Assembly: GCF_001050155.1 (NCBI RefSeq)
Contig: NZ_LFVY01000001.1
Span: 1 to 64,000, forward strand
DNA length: 64,000 nucleotides
Origin: Nitratireductor soli
GTDB lineage: Bacteria; Pseudomonadota; Alphaproteobacteria; Rhizobiales; Rhizobiaceae
Direction: 5' to 3'
Shown here: piece after piece, positions 33,686-43,515 of the stretch
How positions within the stretch are numbered: the first letter of the stretch is position 1
Layout of the letters: every line of letters begins with the position of its first letter
Translations under genes and position numbers: made by a program
Notes under the pieces: generated by a model
What the model was told of the DNA's origin: nothing
The model's database searches: none
Seen by the model: the letters and a program-made list of their open reading frames with translations, nothing else

Positions 33686-35491
33686 TCAGCCCTTTCCGCC
33701 GCGGCCGAGGGTGAAAAGCCGGCGCAGCAGGTCGCGCGGGCTGAGGAAGATCGGCACGCGGACGATGGTCGCCGGCGGTTCCAGCGACAGGCCGATCGCC
33801 GTGATCGCCCCGGCCTCATCGACGTCGCGGACGATCAGCTCGATGGTCCCCAGCGGGGCGCGGTCGCCGTACTCGGCGCGTCCGCCCAGGCGTTCGCGCA
33901 CCAATTCGGCAATCGTCAGCTTCTGCTCGTCCTCGGTCAGGCCGGGCGCGTAGGCCGCCTCGATGTCGGAGGCGGGCCGTTCCGGGTCGACGGCGAAGGC
34001 GCCGAAGAATTCGGCGTCCTCCGGATCCATCTCGACCGGACTGGCAAACAGGCGGTCGAGCAGGCGCGGATAGCGGTCCGGCACGAAGATGTAGACGTGG
34101 TCGCCGGCGGCCAGCCGGCCGGCATACTGATAGGTCATCGAGCGCCCGTCGCGCACCACCAGCGAGGGTTTCGCCCAGCGTGGAATGCGCTGGCCGCGCT
34201 CGACCGGGCTGCCGGCGACGACGCGGTAGGCGAGCAATTCATGGCGGGCGGAGCCTGGCAGTTCGAGCTCCACCTTGTTCAGCGGTCCCATGCGCGGCGG
34301 CACGGTCAGGGCCAGGCGGCGGGCGAGCGGCCCGACGCTCCAGCCCTGGACGATCAGCGACACCAGCACAATGATGAAGACGATGTTGAACAGGGGACGG
34401 CCGTTCTCCAGCCCGTCGATCAGCGGTGTGATGGCGAGCAGGATCGACACCGCACCACGCAGGCCGACCCAGGAGATGAAGGCGTTCTCGGCGCGCGCGA
34501 AGCGGAATGGCAGCAGGCACAGCATGACCGCCAGCGGGCGCGCGACGAAGATCAGGAACAGGCCGATGAACAGTGCCGGCAGGATGATCGCGGCGAATTG
34601 CGACGGCGTGGCAAACAGGCCGAGCACCAGGAACATGATGATCTGGGCCAGCCAGGTCACGCCGTCCTGGAAGCGTTTCAAAAGGGCGGTCGAGCGCAGC
34701 CGGGCGCTGCCGGCCAGCAGGCCCGCCACATAGACCGCGAGGAAGCCGGAGCCGCCCAAGGCGCCGGCCAGCGCGAAGACCAGCAGCGACAGCGCCAGCA
34801 CGAAGATCGGCAGCAGGCCCTGTTCAAGCTTCAGGCGCATGACCAGGCGGACGATGGCATAGCCGCCGACCACGCCGGCGACGAGGCCGATGCCCATCTG
34901 CTGCAGGAAGCCCAGCGCGATATCAGCGGCAAGCGCATTGGCCTGGAGCACTTCGCCGCTGCCGATCAGGCTGACCAGCGACAGGGTGAGGAAGATGGCG
35001 ATCGGGTCGTTCGAGCCCGATTCCACCTCAAGCGTCGAGCGGACGCGCTCACGCACCGAGATGTTGCCGACACGCAGCAGGAAGAACACCGCCGCCGCAT
35101 CGGTGGAGGCGACGGTGGCGCCGAGCAGGAAGGCTTCGAGCCAGCTGAAATCGGTAACGTAGTAGGTGGCGACGCCGACCAGGCCGGCGGTCAGGACGAC
35201 GCCGATCGTCGCCAGCACCAGGGCGGGCGCGGCGGCCTGGCGAAACGAGGCGAACGAGGTGCCGAAGCCTGAATCGAACAGGATGACCGCCAGCGCCAGC
35301 GAGCCGATGAAATAGGCGAGCGCCGCATTGTCGAAATCGAGCCCCAGCCCGTCCGTGCCGGCGGCCAGGCCGATGCCGAGGAAGATCAGAAGCAGGGGTG
35401 CGCCGAAGCGGAAGGCAACCAGGCTCGAGAACGCGGCAAACAGCACAAGGGCCGTACCCACCAGCGTAATGAGATAAATGCCCTGATCCAT
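33686..35491 (-). CDS. K+/H+ antiporter of the NhaP2/CvrA type
   Basis: A 601-residue CPA1 antiporter. About thirteen membrane spans fill residues 1-390 and include the family ion site ([17 protein letters not shown] then [16 protein letters not shown]). The cytoplasmic part has a TrkA-C-like domain ([20 protein letters not shown], then DHVYIFV) and a C-terminal CorC/HlyC-like transporter-associated domain ([20 protein letters not shown]). It should move K+ or Na+ out in exchange for protons. It sits between gap and pgk, which is unusual for that cluster. Confidence 0.9.
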   Translation of the reverse strand: MDQGIYLITLVGTALVLFAAFSSLVAFRFGAPLLLIFLGIGLAAGTDGLGLDFDNAALAYFIGSLALAVILFDSGFGTSFASFRQAAAPALVLATIGVVLTAGLVGVATYYVTDFSWLEAFLLGATVASTDAAAVFFLLRVGNISVRERVRSTLEVESGSNDPIAIFLTLSLVSLIGSGEVLQANALAADIALGFLQQMGIGLVAGVVGGYAIVRLVMRLKLEQGLLPIFVLALSLLVFALAGALGGSGFLAVYVAGLLAGSARLRSTALLKRFQDGVTWLAQIIMFLVLGLFATPSQFAAIILPALFIGLFLIFVARPLAVMLCLLPFRFARAENAFISWVGLRGAVSILLAITPLIDGLENGRPLFNIVFIIVLVSLIVQGWSVGPLARRLALTVPPRMGPLNKVELELPGSARHELLAYRVVAGSPVERGQRIPRWAKPSLVVRDGRSMTYQYAGRLAAGDHVYIFVPDRYPRLLDRLFASPVEMDPEDAEFFGAFAVDPERPASDIEAAYAPGLTEDEQKLTIAELVRERLGGRAEYGDRAPLGTIELIVRDVDEAGAITAIGLSLEPPATIVRVPIFLSPRDLLRRLFTLGRGGKG

Positions 35492-35583
35492 CCGCCTCTC
35501 TGTCGTTGTCGTGCCGCAAGCCGCTGTTCTCTTTTATAAAAGATGCGGCGGAAGTGAGATGCAAGGGCGATGCACAAAGAAAA

Positions 35584-35607
35584 ACGCCCGGCGGGACGGC
35601 CGGGCGT
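35584..35607 (-). terminator. Rho-independent terminator of gap
   Basis: On the minus strand ACGCCCGGC/GCCGGGCGT form a nine-bp stem with a six-base loop, followed by TTTTTCTTTG. It is 24 bases after the gap stop, so gap and the antiporter gene are probably separate transcripts. Confidence 0.85.
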
Positions 35608-35630
35608 CGTTCAGGTCGGTTGAGGTGGGA

Positions 35631-36638
35631 TCAGATCGTCTTGCCGAAGGCCACCGCCGTGTCGGACATGCGGTTCGAGAAGCCCCACTCATTGTCGTAC
35701 CAGGACATGACGCGCACTAGGTCGCCCTCGATGACCTTGGTCTGGTCGAGCGCGAAGGTGGAGGAGGCCGGGTTGTGGTTGAGGTCGATCGAAACCAGCG
35801 GCTCATCGGTGTAGGCAAGGATGTTCTTCAGCTTGCCGTCGGCGGCCGCCACCAGCGCGTTGTTGACTTCCTCGACCGTGACCTTGCGCTTCGGCACGAA
35901 CTTGAAGTCGATGACCGAGACGTTCGGCGTGGGCACTCGGATCGACACGCCGTCGAGCTTGCCGTTGAGTTCGGGAAGCACGAGGCCGACGGCCTTGGCC
36001 GCACCCGTCGAAGTGGGGATCATCGACATGGCGGCGGCGCGGGCGCGGTAGAGGTCCTTGTGCATCGTGTCGAGCGTCGGCTGGTCGCCCGTATAGGCGT
36101 GGATCGTCGTCATGAAGCCTTTTTCGATGCCGAAGGCGTCGTTCAGCACCATGGCGACCGGCGCCAGGCAGTTGGTGGTGCACGACGCGTTGGAGACGAT
36201 CAGGTGCTCCCTGGCGATCTTCTCGTGGTTGACGCCGTAGACGACCGTCAGGTCGGCGCCCGTGGCGGGCGCCGAGACCAGCACGCGCTTGGCGCCCGCT
36301 TCCAGATGCAGCGAGGCCTTTTCCTTGGAGGTGAAGATGCCGGTGCATTCCATGACGATGTCGACGCCCAATTCGCCCCAGGGCAGCTTGGCCGGATCGC
36401 GCTCGGCGAAGACCTTGAACGAGTCTGTGCCGATGTTGATCGTGTCGCCCTCGACCTTCACCTCGGAAGGAAAGCGGCCATGCACGCTGTCGTAGCGCAG
36501 GAGATGGGCGTTGGTCTCGACCGGGCCGAGATCGTTGATGGCCACGACATCGATGTCCTTGCGGCCCGATTCATAGATGGCGCGGACGATGTTGCGGCCG
36601 ATGCGGCCAAATCCGTTGATGGCTATTTTGACGGTCAT
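35631..36638 (-). CDS. gap: Glyceraldehyde-3-phosphate dehydrogenase, type I
   Basis: A 335-residue NAD-dependent [24 protein letters not shown] is the cofactor loop, [12 protein letters not shown] holds the catalytic cysteine, and [20 protein letters not shown] and [13 protein letters not shown] are intact. Asp-like coenzyme specificity (VVAINDLG) points to NAD. It lies 137 bp after tkt on the same strand and ends at a strong terminator. Confidence 0.96.
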   Translation of the reverse strand: MTVKIAINGFGRIGRNIVRAIYESGRKDIDVVAINDLGPVETNAHLLRYDSVHGRFPSEVKVEGDTINIGTDSFKVFAERDPAKLPWGELGVDIVMECTGIFTSKEKASLHLEAGAKRVLVSAPATGADLTVVYGVNHEKIAREHLIVSNASCTTNCLAPVAMVLNDAFGIEKGFMTTIHAYTGDQPTLDTMHKDLYRARAAAMSMIPTSTGAAKAVGLVLPELNGKLDGVSIRVPTPNVSVIDFKFVPKRKVTVEEVNNALVAAADGKLKNILAYTDEPLVSIDLNHNPASSTFALDQTKVIEGDLVRVMSWYDNEWGFSNRMSDTAVAFGKTI

Positions 36639-36775
36639 GAATTTCCTCCGCGGAGTGGGTGGCCGTGCGCGCGCACGGGAAAGGACGCCGCTTCATAGCG
36701 GCGCCAGCCTCAAGAATCCAGATATGGGGACCAGCAAATGCTGGTCCAGGAACGGGCGAGGACGTGCTTGTGGGC

Positions 36776-38770
36776 TCAACCGCGCTGTGCGAGGCGCTTC
36801 TGCGCTGCGCTCGCCGCGGCTTCCGCCGTGATGCCGAAATGCTGGTAGAGCGCCGGCGCCGGGGCGCTGGCGCCGAAGCCGGTCATGCCGATGAACACGC
36901 CATCCGAGCCGATGATCGCGTCCCAGCCCTGGCGGATGCCGGCCTCGATGGCGATCCTGACCGGCGCGTTGCCTATGACGGCGGCGCGATAATCGTCGCT
37001 CTGGGCAGCGAACAGCTCGAAGCAGGGTACCGAGACGACACGCGCCGGATGGCCGGCCTTGTCGAGCAGCGCCTTGGCGGCCATGGCGATTTCCACTTCC
37101 GAGCCGGTGGCGAACAGCGTCACTTCGGCATCGTCCTCGCAAGGGGCGAGCTCATAAGCGCCACGGGCGCAGAGATTGTCCTCCTCATAGGCGATGCGCA
37201 CGGGTGCGAGGTTTTGCCGCGACAGGGCGAGCGTCGACGGCGTCTCGCGCGAAGCGATCGCCACCTGCCAGCATTCGGCAGTCTCGACCGCGTCGGCCGG
37301 GCGAAAGACATTGTGGTTGGGGATGGCGCGCAGGGCGGCCAGATGCTCGACCGGCTGGTGTGTCGGACCGTCCTCGCCCAGGCCGATGGAATCATGCGTC
37401 ATGACGAAGATCGAGCGGATCTGCATCAGCGAGGCAAGCCGCATGGCCGGGCGCGCGTAATCGGAGAAGGTGAGGAAGGTGCCGCCATAGGGGATGATGC
37501 CGCCATGCAGCGTCATGCCGTTCATTGCCGCCGCCATGGCGTGCTCGCGAATGCCGTAATGCACGTAGCGGCCGGAATAATCCTTGGCCGAGATCGGTCC
37601 GGTCTGGCTGGTCTTGGTGTTGTTGGAGCCGGTCAGGTCGGCGGAACCGCCGATGGTCTCCGGCAGGCAGGCATTGATGACTTCGAGCGCCATTTCGGAG
37701 GATTTGCGCGTCGCCACCTTGGGCGGCTCGGCGGAGAGCTTTTCCTTGTACTCGGCGATCACCGTGTCGAAATTCTCCGGCAGGTCGCCGCGCATGCGGC
37801 GCTCGAACTCGCCGCGCATTTCGGCCTCGGCGCCGGCGAGGCGCTGTTCCCAGGCCTTGCGCTCCTTGGTCGAGCGGAGACCGGCCAGCCGCCAGTCGTC
37901 GAGAATGTCGGAGGGGACGACGAAGGGGGCCGCGTCCCAGCCGAGCGCCTTGCGCGCGCCGGCAATTTCCTCGGCGCCGAGCGGCGAGCCGTGCACCTTG
38001 GCGGTGCCGGACTTGGTCGGTGCGCCAAAACCGATGGTGGTGCGGAAGGCGATCAGGGTCGGCTTGCTGGATTCGCGGGCTGCCGTGATCGCCGCGGCGA
38101 TGGCGTCCGGATCATGGCCGTCGGCGCGCATCGTGTTCCAGCCGGAAGCGGCGAAACGGGCGCACTGATCGGTGGAATCGGTCAGCGCGGTCGAGCCGTC
38201 GATGGAAATCTGGTTGTCGTCGAACAGGACGATCAGCTTGTTGAGCTTGAGATGACCGGCCAGCGTCAGCGCTTCCTGGCTGATGCCCTCCATCAGGCAG
38301 CCGTCGCCGGCCAGCACATAGGTGTAGTGGTCGACCAGATCGTCGCCGAAGCGGGCGTTGAGGATGCGTTCGGCGAGCGCCATGCCGACCGAATTGGCCA
38401 GGCCCTGGCCGAGCGGACCGGTGGTCGTCTCGATGCCGGCGGCGTGGCCGAATTCCGGGTGGCCGGCGGTGCGCGAGCCGAGCTGGCGGAAATTGCGGAT
38501 CTCGTCGATCGCGATGTCCTCGTAGCCGAGGAGGTAGAGCAGCGAATAGAGCAGCATCGATCCGTGGCCGGCCGACAGGACGAAACGGTCGCGGTCGGGC
38601 CAATGCGGGTTCTTCGGATCGTGCGTCATGAAACGGGTGAACAGCACGGTGGCGATGTCGGCCGCGCCCATCGGCAGGCCGGGGTGGCCCGAATTGGCCT
38701 TCTCCACGGCGTCCATGGAAAGAAAGCGGATCGCGTTTGCCATCCGGTCGTGTTTGTCGCGTGAGATCAT
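36776..38770 (-). CDS. tkt: Transketolase
   Basis: A 664-residue thiamine-diphosphate transketolase that moves two-carbon units between sugar phosphates. It has [16 protein letters not shown], the ThDP motif [18 protein letters not shown] up to the DDNQISIDG residues, the [20 protein letters not shown] segment and the C-terminal domain [11 protein letters not shown]. Start at 38770 ([14 protein letters not shown]) fits the family; a longer frame is open. A promoter-like TTGACT-16-TATGTG lies at 38846-38873 on the minus strand. Confidence 0.96.
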   Translation of the reverse strand: MISRDKHDRMANAIRFLSMDAVEKANSGHPGLPMGAADIATVLFTRFMTHDPKNPHWPDRDRFVLSAGHGSMLLYSLLYLLGYEDIAIDEIRNFRQLGSRTAGHPEFGHAAGIETTTGPLGQGLANSVGMALAERILNARFGDDLVDHYTYVLAGDGCLMEGISQEALTLAGHLKLNKLIVLFDDNQISIDGSTALTDSTDQCARFAASGWNTMRADGHDPDAIAAAITAARESSKPTLIAFRTTIGFGAPTKSGTAKVHGSPLGAEEIAGARKALGWDAAPFVVPSDILDDWRLAGLRSTKERKAWEQRLAGAEAEMRGEFERRMRGDLPENFDTVIAEYKEKLSAEPPKVATRKSSEMALEVINACLPETIGGSADLTGSNNTKTSQTGPISAKDYSGRYVHYGIREHAMAAAMNGMTLHGGIIPYGGTFLTFSDYARPAMRLASLMQIRSIFVMTHDSIGLGEDGPTHQPVEHLAALRAIPNHNVFRPADAVETAECWQVAIASRETPSTLALSRQNLAPVRIAYEEDNLCARGAYELAPCEDDAEVTLFATGSEVEIAMAAKALLDKAGHPARVVSVPCFELFAAQSDDYRAAVIGNAPVRIAIEAGIRQGWDAIIGSDGVFIGMTGFGASAPAPALYQHFGITAEAAASAAQKRLAQRG

Positions 38771-38845
38771 GATTGCTCGCTGGTCCGCTGCAGGCAGTTG
38801 ATGAAGGACTGGTTTGACAGTCCCGGCCCCTTGAAAAGCAGGCGA

Positions 38846-38873
38846 CACATAGCAGTTGCGGCCTTGAAGTCAA
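38846..38873 (-). promoter_or_regulatory. Probable tkt promoter
   Basis: Minus-strand TTGACT (38868-38873) and TATGTG (38846-38851) are separated by 16 bases and lie about 75 bp before the tkt ATG. No other clear sites are seen in the 454-bp divergent region apart from the + strand promoter below. Confidence 0.45.
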
Positions 38874-38982
38874 CAAAGAGGCGGCGTCGGTGGACAAGTC
38901 GCCCGGAGGCGGGAGACGGCGCACCCGCACGCTTCATGTCAGAGCTGTCGCAGCATTTTGGGGGATTAGCCGACGCGCTTTG

Positions 38983-39012
38983 TTGACGGGAGGTTCACCC
39001 GGCGCCTAATCT
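38983..39012 (+). promoter_or_regulatory. Probable promoter for the DUF4164-zapA genes
   Basis: TTGACG (38983-38988) and TAATCT (39007-39012) are 18 bases apart, with a leader of roughly 205 nt to the ATG at 39225. I looked for a 6S RNA or another structured RNA in this leader and could not support one. Confidence 0.4.
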
Positions 39013-39224
39013 TTTTGCGGTAAGGTGTTAGTAAGGCCCGCGATTCGCGAGCACGGCCTGATGGGGCGGTCTGCCGGCCCTGCCGACGGGACCACCGTGC
39101 GCCAGCGGAAGGGCTGCATGAAAGTAAGCAAGATTGCCTGTGTCACATCGATTGCGGATCGTTATCCCACGCGCGGCGTGCCGGATGGACGGTGCCCGGA
39201 ATCGCAGGACTGGGGTTGGCGGCC

Positions 39225-39497
39225 ATGAGTGGTGAAACGACGCTCAAGGAGGTGATCGGGCGTTTGGGCAAGGCCCTGACGTCGCTCGAGGACGCGGTCG
39301 ATGCGCGGCTGGAGCACGAGCAGGACTTCGTCGATTCCGACGCTGAACTGCAGCGGATGAACGCCGACCGCGCTCGCCTTGCACAAGAGATCGACAAGTC
39401 CGAGGCGCGCGCCGAGCGGCTCGAGGATGTAAACCGCGAGGTGTCGCGGCGCTTGGTCACGGCCATGGAGACGATCCGCGCCGTTTTGGATCGATAG
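39225..39497 (+). CDS. DUF4164-family coiled-coil protein
   Basis: A 90-residue almost wholly coiled-coil protein (LEDAVDARLEHEQDFVDSDAEL and later LAQEIDKSEARAERLEDVNR). The family is alphaproteobacterial and typically sits directly upstream of zapA, as here (9 bases apart). By position it may assist cell division; no function is demonstrated that I know of. Confidence 0.85.
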   Translation: MSGETTLKEVIGRLGKALTSLEDAVDARLEHEQDFVDSDAELQRMNADRARLAQEIDKSEARAERLEDVNREVSRRLVTAMETIRAVLDR

Positions 39498-39506
39498 GAT
39501 GTTGCG

Positions 39507-39881
39507 ATGGCACAGGTAACGGTCACCATAGACGGCAAATCCTACCGGATGGCCTGCGACGAGGGGCAGGAAGAACACCTCATCGACCTTGCCCAGCGGT
39601 TCGATCGCTATGTGATGCATTTGAAAGGCTCGTTCGGCGAGATCGGCGATCACCGGCTGAGCGTCATGGCCGGCATCATGGTGATGGACGAGCTGGCCGA
39701 ACTGCAGAAGCGCATGCAGGGCATGGAAGGCGAGATCGCCACCCTGCGCAAGACCCGCGACGACGCGCTGAACAAGGCGGACAAGAACGATTCCGCGCTG
39801 ACCGGCGTGCTCCTGGAGATGGCCGAGCGCATCGAGGTGTTGTCGGGAAAGCTTGCCGGCAGGCCGCAGAATAGCGCATAA
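39507..39881 (+). CDS. zapA: Cell division protein ZapA
   Basis: A 124-residue ZapA, which promotes bundling of FtsZ at midcell. The globular N-terminus (MAQVTVTIDGKSYRMACDEG, HLIDLAQRFDRYVMHLKG) is followed by a long coiled-coil (VMDELAELQKRMQGMEGEIA). In many alphaproteobacteria 6S RNA and a 5-formyltetrahydrofolate cyclo-ligase gene follow zapA; here rimM follows after 39 bases, so the usual neighbourhood is rearranged. Confidence 0.92.
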   Translation: MAQVTVTIDGKSYRMACDEGQEEHLIDLAQRFDRYVMHLKGSFGEIGDHRLSVMAGIMVMDELAELQKRMQGMEGEIATLRKTRDDALNKADKNDSALTGVLLEMAERIEVLSGKLAGRPQNSA

Positions 39882-39920
39882 GCCGGGTTTCCCGTACGCC
39901 AGAAGCGGCAAACCAGGCCT

Positions 39921-40496
39921 ATGAGCAAACCAACCAGGAATGACACACTCATCCAGCTTGCCGTGATCGGCGCTGCGCAGGGGCTGCACGGCGAGGTTCG
40001 CGTCAAGGCTTTCACCAGCGATCCCATGGCGCTCGGCGATTACGGACCACTGAAGGCGCGCGACGGGCGCGTCTTCACCGTGCGGCGGCTCCGGCCGGTG
40101 AAGAATGTCGTCGTGGCGCGGTTTGCCGAGGTGACCGACCGCAACGCCGCCGAAGCCTTGAACGGCACGGCGCTGTTCGTCGATCGCGCGGCGCTGCCGG
40201 CGGAATTGGACGAGGAAGAGTATTACCATGCCGATCTGATCGGGCTGGCGGCCGTGGACGAAACGGGCGCCAGCCTGGGCACGATCGGCGCGCTGCACAA
40301 TTTCGGCGCCGGCGATATCCTGGAAATAACCCTGGTCGACGGGGGCTCGGCGCTGGTGCCGTTTACCCGCGCGGCGGTGACGTCGGTCGATCTCGCGGCG
40401 AAGCTGGCGCGGTTCGACAGGGCGGCGGCGGGGTTGCTTGACGAGGAAGCCGATGGGGATCCGGACGGCGAAGCTCCCTCGGGAGATGGGAATTGA
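39921..40496 (+). CDS. rimM: Ribosome maturation factor RimM
   Basis: A 191-residue RimM with the N-terminal barrel ([22 protein letters not shown]) and the C-terminal PRC-barrel ([20 protein letters not shown] up to [16 protein letters not shown]). It helps assemble the 3' head domain of the 30S subunit through S19. The stop TGA overlaps the TTG start of trmD, so the two are coupled. The usual upstream partner rpsP is absent from this window. Confidence 0.93.
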   Translation: MSKPTRNDTLIQLAVIGAAQGLHGEVRVKAFTSDPMALGDYGPLKARDGRVFTVRRLRPVKNVVVARFAEVTDRNAAEALNGTALFVDRAALPAELDEEEYYHADLIGLAAVDETGASLGTIGALHNFGAGDILEITLVDGGSALVPFTRAAVTSVDLAAKLARFDRAAAGLLDEEADGDPDGEAPSGDGN

Positions 40497-41197
40497 GTTT
40501 CCGCGCCACGGTGCTCAGCCTCTATCCGGAGATGTTTCCCGGCCCGCTCGACCTCTCGCTGGCCGGCAAGGCGCGCGAGGCTGGGCTGTGGTCGCTGGAG
40601 GCGGTGCAGATCCGCGACTTCGCCACCAGCAAGCATCGCAATGTCGACGACACGCCGGCAGGCGGCGGCGCCGGCATGGTGATGCGTGCCGACGTCCTGG
40701 CGCGCGCGCTCGACCATGTGGCAGGGCCGCAGGATGCGCGTCCGAAACTGCTCATGAGCCCGCGCGGCCGACCGCTCGACCAGGGGCGCGTGCGGCAATT
40801 GGCGACGGGTCCCGGCGCGGTGATCCTGTGCGGGCGCTTCGAGGGCGTCGATCAACGCCTGATCGAGGCGCGGGCGCTGGAGGAGGTGTCGATCGGCGAT
40901 TACGTCCTGTCGGGCGGCGAGCCGGCGGCGCTGGTGCTGCTCGATGCGGTGATCCGGCTTCTGCCGGGCGTCATGGGCAATGAGCAATCGGGCGAGGAGG
41001 AAAGTTTCGAGGGCGGTCTTCTGGAGCATCCGCAATACACGCGCCCGCAGCTCTTCGAGGAACGGCCGATCCCGGAGGTGCTTCTGTCCGGCAACCACGC
41101 GAAGATCGCCGCCTGGCGGCGCGCCGAGGCGGAGCGGCTGACGCGGGAGCGCCGGCCTGACCTGTGGGCAGCCTATCGCGGCGACAAACCGGTCTAG
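40493..41197 (+). CDS. trmD: tRNA (guanine37-N1)-methyltransferase
   Basis: A 234-residue SPOUT methyltransferase that makes m1G37 in tRNA and guards the reading frame. It opens [19 protein letters not shown] and has the knot region [16 protein letters not shown] and [20 protein letters not shown]. It starts with TTG at 40493, preceded by GGGAGATGGGA and overlapping the rimM stop. The last codons (KPV) and the TAG stop lie inside the edge of an intergenic repeat. Confidence 0.95.
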   Translation: MSFRATVLSLYPEMFPGPLDLSLAGKAREAGLWSLEAVQIRDFATSKHRNVDDTPAGGGAGMVMRADVLARALDHVAGPQDARPKLLMSPRGRPLDQGRVRQLATGPGAVILCGRFEGVDQRLIEARALEEVSIGDYVLSGGEPAALVLLDAVIRLLPGVMGNEQSGEEESFEGGLLEHPQYTRPQLFEERPIPEVLLSGNHAKIAAWRRAEAERLTRERRPDLWAAYRGDKPV

Positions 41198-41256
41198 CGC
41201 GTTGTTTTCCGCATTTGCGCGGACGTCAGGTGCTTCCACCTGACTGCAAAATGCGC
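41193..41256 (+). repeat. Mosaic repeat starting inside the trmD stop
   Basis: Matches 6645-6712 (CCGGTCTA, then GTTTTCCGCATTTgcGCGGACGTCAGGTG, a CACCTGACTGCAAAATGC right end). The TAG of trmD is part of CCGGTCTAGCGC. The core stem is TCAGGTG-CTTC-CACCTGA. Confidence 0.8.
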
Positions 41257-41272
41257 CAGGCGCCCGCTTACC

Positions 41273-41617
41273 TTATTCGAGCCATTCGGTGATGAACGTG
41301 CCGTTCTCGTGGATGTCTATCGTGGCGAGCATGCCGGGACCGAGATTCTCGAACCGGTGCGGCGTATCGGCCGGAACGACCAGGATGGCGCCGGCGCCGG
41401 CTTCGATCCGCTCGTCGCCGACAATGAAAAGGCCGTGGCCACGGCGGATGACGAAGGTCTCGGCATAGGGATGCCGGTGCAGGCGCGGCCCGCCGCCGAC
41501 CGTCTCGATTTCGTTGACGATGACGCAGATGTTCGCGCCTTGCGGCCCGCCCTGCCATTCGCCGTGAAAGCGGTCCGGATCGGTGAGCCAGTCCCTGGCC
41601 TGGGTGATGGGTGTCAT
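41273..41617 (-). CDS. Cupin-domain protein
   Basis: A 114-residue single-domain cupin. Cupin motif 1 is present as [16 protein letters not shown] with its histidines and glutamate, and motif 2 as [13 protein letters not shown] with its histidine, so a metal site is likely. No reaction can be assigned. It is inserted in reverse between trmD and rplS, which normally form one operon. The ATG at 41617 has GAGGA nearby; the upstream part of the open frame is discarded. Confidence 0.85.
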   Translation of the reverse strand: MTPITQARDWLTDPDRFHGEWQGGPQGANICVIVNEIETVGGGPRLHRHPYAETFVIRRGHGLFIVGDERIEAGAGAILVVPADTPHRFENLGPGMLATIDIHENGTFITEWLE

Positions 41618-41770
41618 GAAAGGATGCTTCCTCTGTTCTCGATCGGTGCTTCGGGACGGCTGCGGAGCACCCGCGGGAAACCGAAACTGCCGCGCTTGTC
41701 CGGTAGCGTCAATGAGGGGAATCATGCGTGCGCCGCCGTTGCGAGAGGCGCCATGGCTGTCAACCGGCTG

Positions 41771-41799
41771 TTGATTCCCATTCCGATCTCGTGTATGTG
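41771..41799 (+). promoter_or_regulatory. Probable rplS promoter
   Basis: TTGATT (41771-41776) and TATGTG (41794-41799) with a 17-base spacer, giving a leader of about 150 nt before rplS. It would let rplS be expressed apart from rimM-trmD, as the reversed cupin gene requires. The remaining 41618-41953 has no gene. Confidence 0.5.
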
Positions 41800-41953
41800 C
41801 CGCGCACGCAACGGCTCATGCCGACAGACTCAAATCAATGAACGCGTGAACTCGCTCCTGTTCCTCCTCTGGGAGGGCACTCTTCAGGCGGTTTTCAGAA
41901 CTGCCCCTGGGATGAGCGCTCTGACGGTTCGAGAAGAACAAGAGGACAGTGAG

Positions 41954-42478
41954 ATGGACATCATCCGTCAGCTCGAGGCCGAGCAGGCCGAGAAGATCGA
42001 AGCCCAGCGCAAGCTTCCCGCATTTCAGCCCGGCGATACGCTGCGCGTCCTGGTGCGCGTCACCGAAGGCACGCGTACCCGCGTGCAGGCCTATGAAGGC
42101 GTCTGCATCGCCCGCGCCGGCTCCGGCTTCCAGGAGAACTTCACGGTTCGCAAGATCTCCTATGGCGAAGGCGTCGAGCGTGTCTTCCCGGTCTACTCGC
42201 CGCTCGTCGAGGGCGTCGAAGTGGTCCGCCGCGGCCGTGTGCGCCGCGCCAAGCTCTACTATCTGCGTGATCGCCGCGGCAAGTCGGCCCGCATCACCGA
42301 GAATACGGGCGCCCGCGCCCGCCGCCTGAACGACGCCGAGCGCCAGGCGCTGGCCGAGGAGAAGGTCCGCGTCGAGGCCGAGAAGGTCGCCGCCGCCCAG
42401 GCGCTGGCCGCCGAGAAGGCCGCCGAGGACGCCGCCAAGGCCCAGGAGGCCGCGGCCGCCGAGACCAGCGCCGAGTAG
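41954..42478 (+). CDS. rplS: 50S ribosomal protein L19
   Basis: A 174-residue L19, which lies at the 30S-50S interface. The core ([52 protein letters not shown]) ends near residue 120. After it comes an Ala/Glu-rich helical extension of about 50 residues ([20 protein letters not shown]), typical of alphaproteobacterial L19 and longer than the 115-residue E. coli form. It ends at a strong terminator. Confidence 0.96.
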   Translation: MDIIRQLEAEQAEKIEAQRKLPAFQPGDTLRVLVRVTEGTRTRVQAYEGVCIARAGSGFQENFTVRKISYGEGVERVFPVYSPLVEGVEVVRRGRVRRAKLYYLRDRRGKSARITENTGARARRLNDAERQALAEEKVRVEAEKVAAAQALAAEKAAEDAAKAQEAAAAETSAE

Positions 42479-42507
42479 GCTTCGGTCTCGCACCGATGGT
42501 TGTGAAA

Positions 42508-42531
42508 AGCGCGCTTCGGCGCGCTTTTTTT
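42508..42531 (+). terminator. Rho-independent terminator of rplS
   Basis: AGCGCGC-TTCG-GCGCGCT followed by seven T. It has a stable UUCG tetraloop and lies 30 bases after the stop. Confidence 0.93.
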
Positions 42532-42619
42532 GTTCTGGATGCCGTGCTTCAAGGGTGACGATCGGGCGGTGGCGCTCTTTCGTCCGCCCGATTGCTGATT
42601 TAAGAATGGCCCATCGCCC

Positions 42620-42635
42620 GGCCGAACGTTCGGCC
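42620..42635. promoter_or_regulatory. Perfect 16-bp palindrome before the ABC substrate-binding gene
   Basis: GGCCGAACGTTCGGCC, 21 bases ahead of the ATG at 42656. It may be an operator for the uptake genes or a hairpin in the leader. No regulator is adjacent. Confidence 0.4.
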
Positions 42636-42655
42636 TTGTCACAGGGAGATTGACC

Positions 42656-43465
42656 ATGACGTTGCGCATATCTCTTTTGGCCGCGTCGTTGTTTGCGGCC
42701 GGTTTCACGTTTTCCGCCCTGTCCGCCGCCACGGCGCAGGATTTGCCCGATCTCGGCGGCCGCGAGGTGATCGTGGTGACGGAGAATGCCTATCCGCCGC
42801 TGCAATTCGTCGATCCTTCGTCGGGCGAGCAGATCGGCTGGGAATATGACGCGATGAACGAGATCGCCAAGCGTCTCAATGTGTCGTTGACCTTCCAGAA
42901 CACCAGTTGGGACGCGATGATCCAGTCGGTTTCGGACGGGCAGTACGATATAGGCATGACCGGCATCACCATTCGCGACGACCGCAAGGAGAAGGTGGAT
43001 TTCTCCGAGCCCTATCTGCGTTCGGAAATGTTCATGCTGGTGCGCGGCGATGAGGACCGCTTCGATGACGCCGAAAGCTTCGCCGCGCTGGAAGACAGCC
43101 TGATCGGCGCACAGCCGGGCACGTCGCCCTTCTACACGGCGGTGTATGAGGTGCTGGACGGCGATGAGGCCAATGCGCGCATCAAGCTGTTCGAGACGTT
43201 CGGCGCCTCGGTGCAGGCGCTGCGCGCCGGCGACGTCGATATGGTGCTGACCGACAGCACCGGCGGCAAGGGCTATGTGGATGCGTCGGAGGGCGCGCTG
43301 AAACTCGTCGGCGAACCGCTCGGCTCGGAGGATTTCGGCTTCATCTTCGCCAAGGGCTCCGACCTCGTCGTGCCGGTCAACGCGGCCATCGCCGCGATGA
43401 AGGCGGACGGCACGATAGATGCCCTGAACAAGAAATGGTTCCTCGACTACACGCTGGGTGAGTAG
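42656..43465 (+). CDS. Amino-acid-type ABC transporter substrate-binding protein
   Basis: A 269-residue periplasmic binding protein. A signal peptide (ISLLAASLFAAGFTFSALSAATA) is followed by a bacterial SBP family 3 fold (VIVVTENAYPPLQFVDPSSG, GMTGITIRDDRKEKVDFSEPY, FGFIFAKGSDL). It should bind a polar amino acid in the periplasm and deliver it to the permease encoded 50 bases downstream. The ATG at 42656 has AGGGAG upstream. Confidence 0.9.
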   Translation: MTLRISLLAASLFAAGFTFSALSAATAQDLPDLGGREVIVVTENAYPPLQFVDPSSGEQIGWEYDAMNEIAKRLNVSLTFQNTSWDAMIQSVSDGQYDIGMTGITIRDDRKEKVDFSEPYLRSEMFMLVRGDEDRFDDAESFAALEDSLIGAQPGTSPFYTAVYEVLDGDEANARIKLFETFGASVQALRAGDVDMVLTDSTGGKGYVDASEGALKLVGEPLGSEDFGFIFAKGSDLVVPVNAAIAAMKADGTIDALNKKWFLDYTLGE

Positions 43466-43515
43466 AGCGTGCCCGGCGATTGCCCGCATGCCCATCGGGC
43501 GTCCGGCTGAAGACG

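Noticed and set aside
33638-35272. A 544-codon plus-strand frame opposite the antiporter
   Set aside because: Shadow frame rich in Gln/Arg/Asp; the minus-strand antiporter has clear membrane spans and motifs.
36659-38764. A 701-codon plus-strand frame opposite tkt
   Set aside because: Transketolase on the minus strand has all motifs; the plus frame is a shadow.
39013-39224. Possible 6S or other structured RNA between tkt and the DUF4164 gene
   Set aside because: I could not find the long imperfect stem with a central bubble needed for 6S RNA, and position alone is not enough.
41618-41953. Ribosomal-protein leader or riboswitch before rplS
   Set aside because: A leader is likely, but no known structured motif can be recognised by eye.
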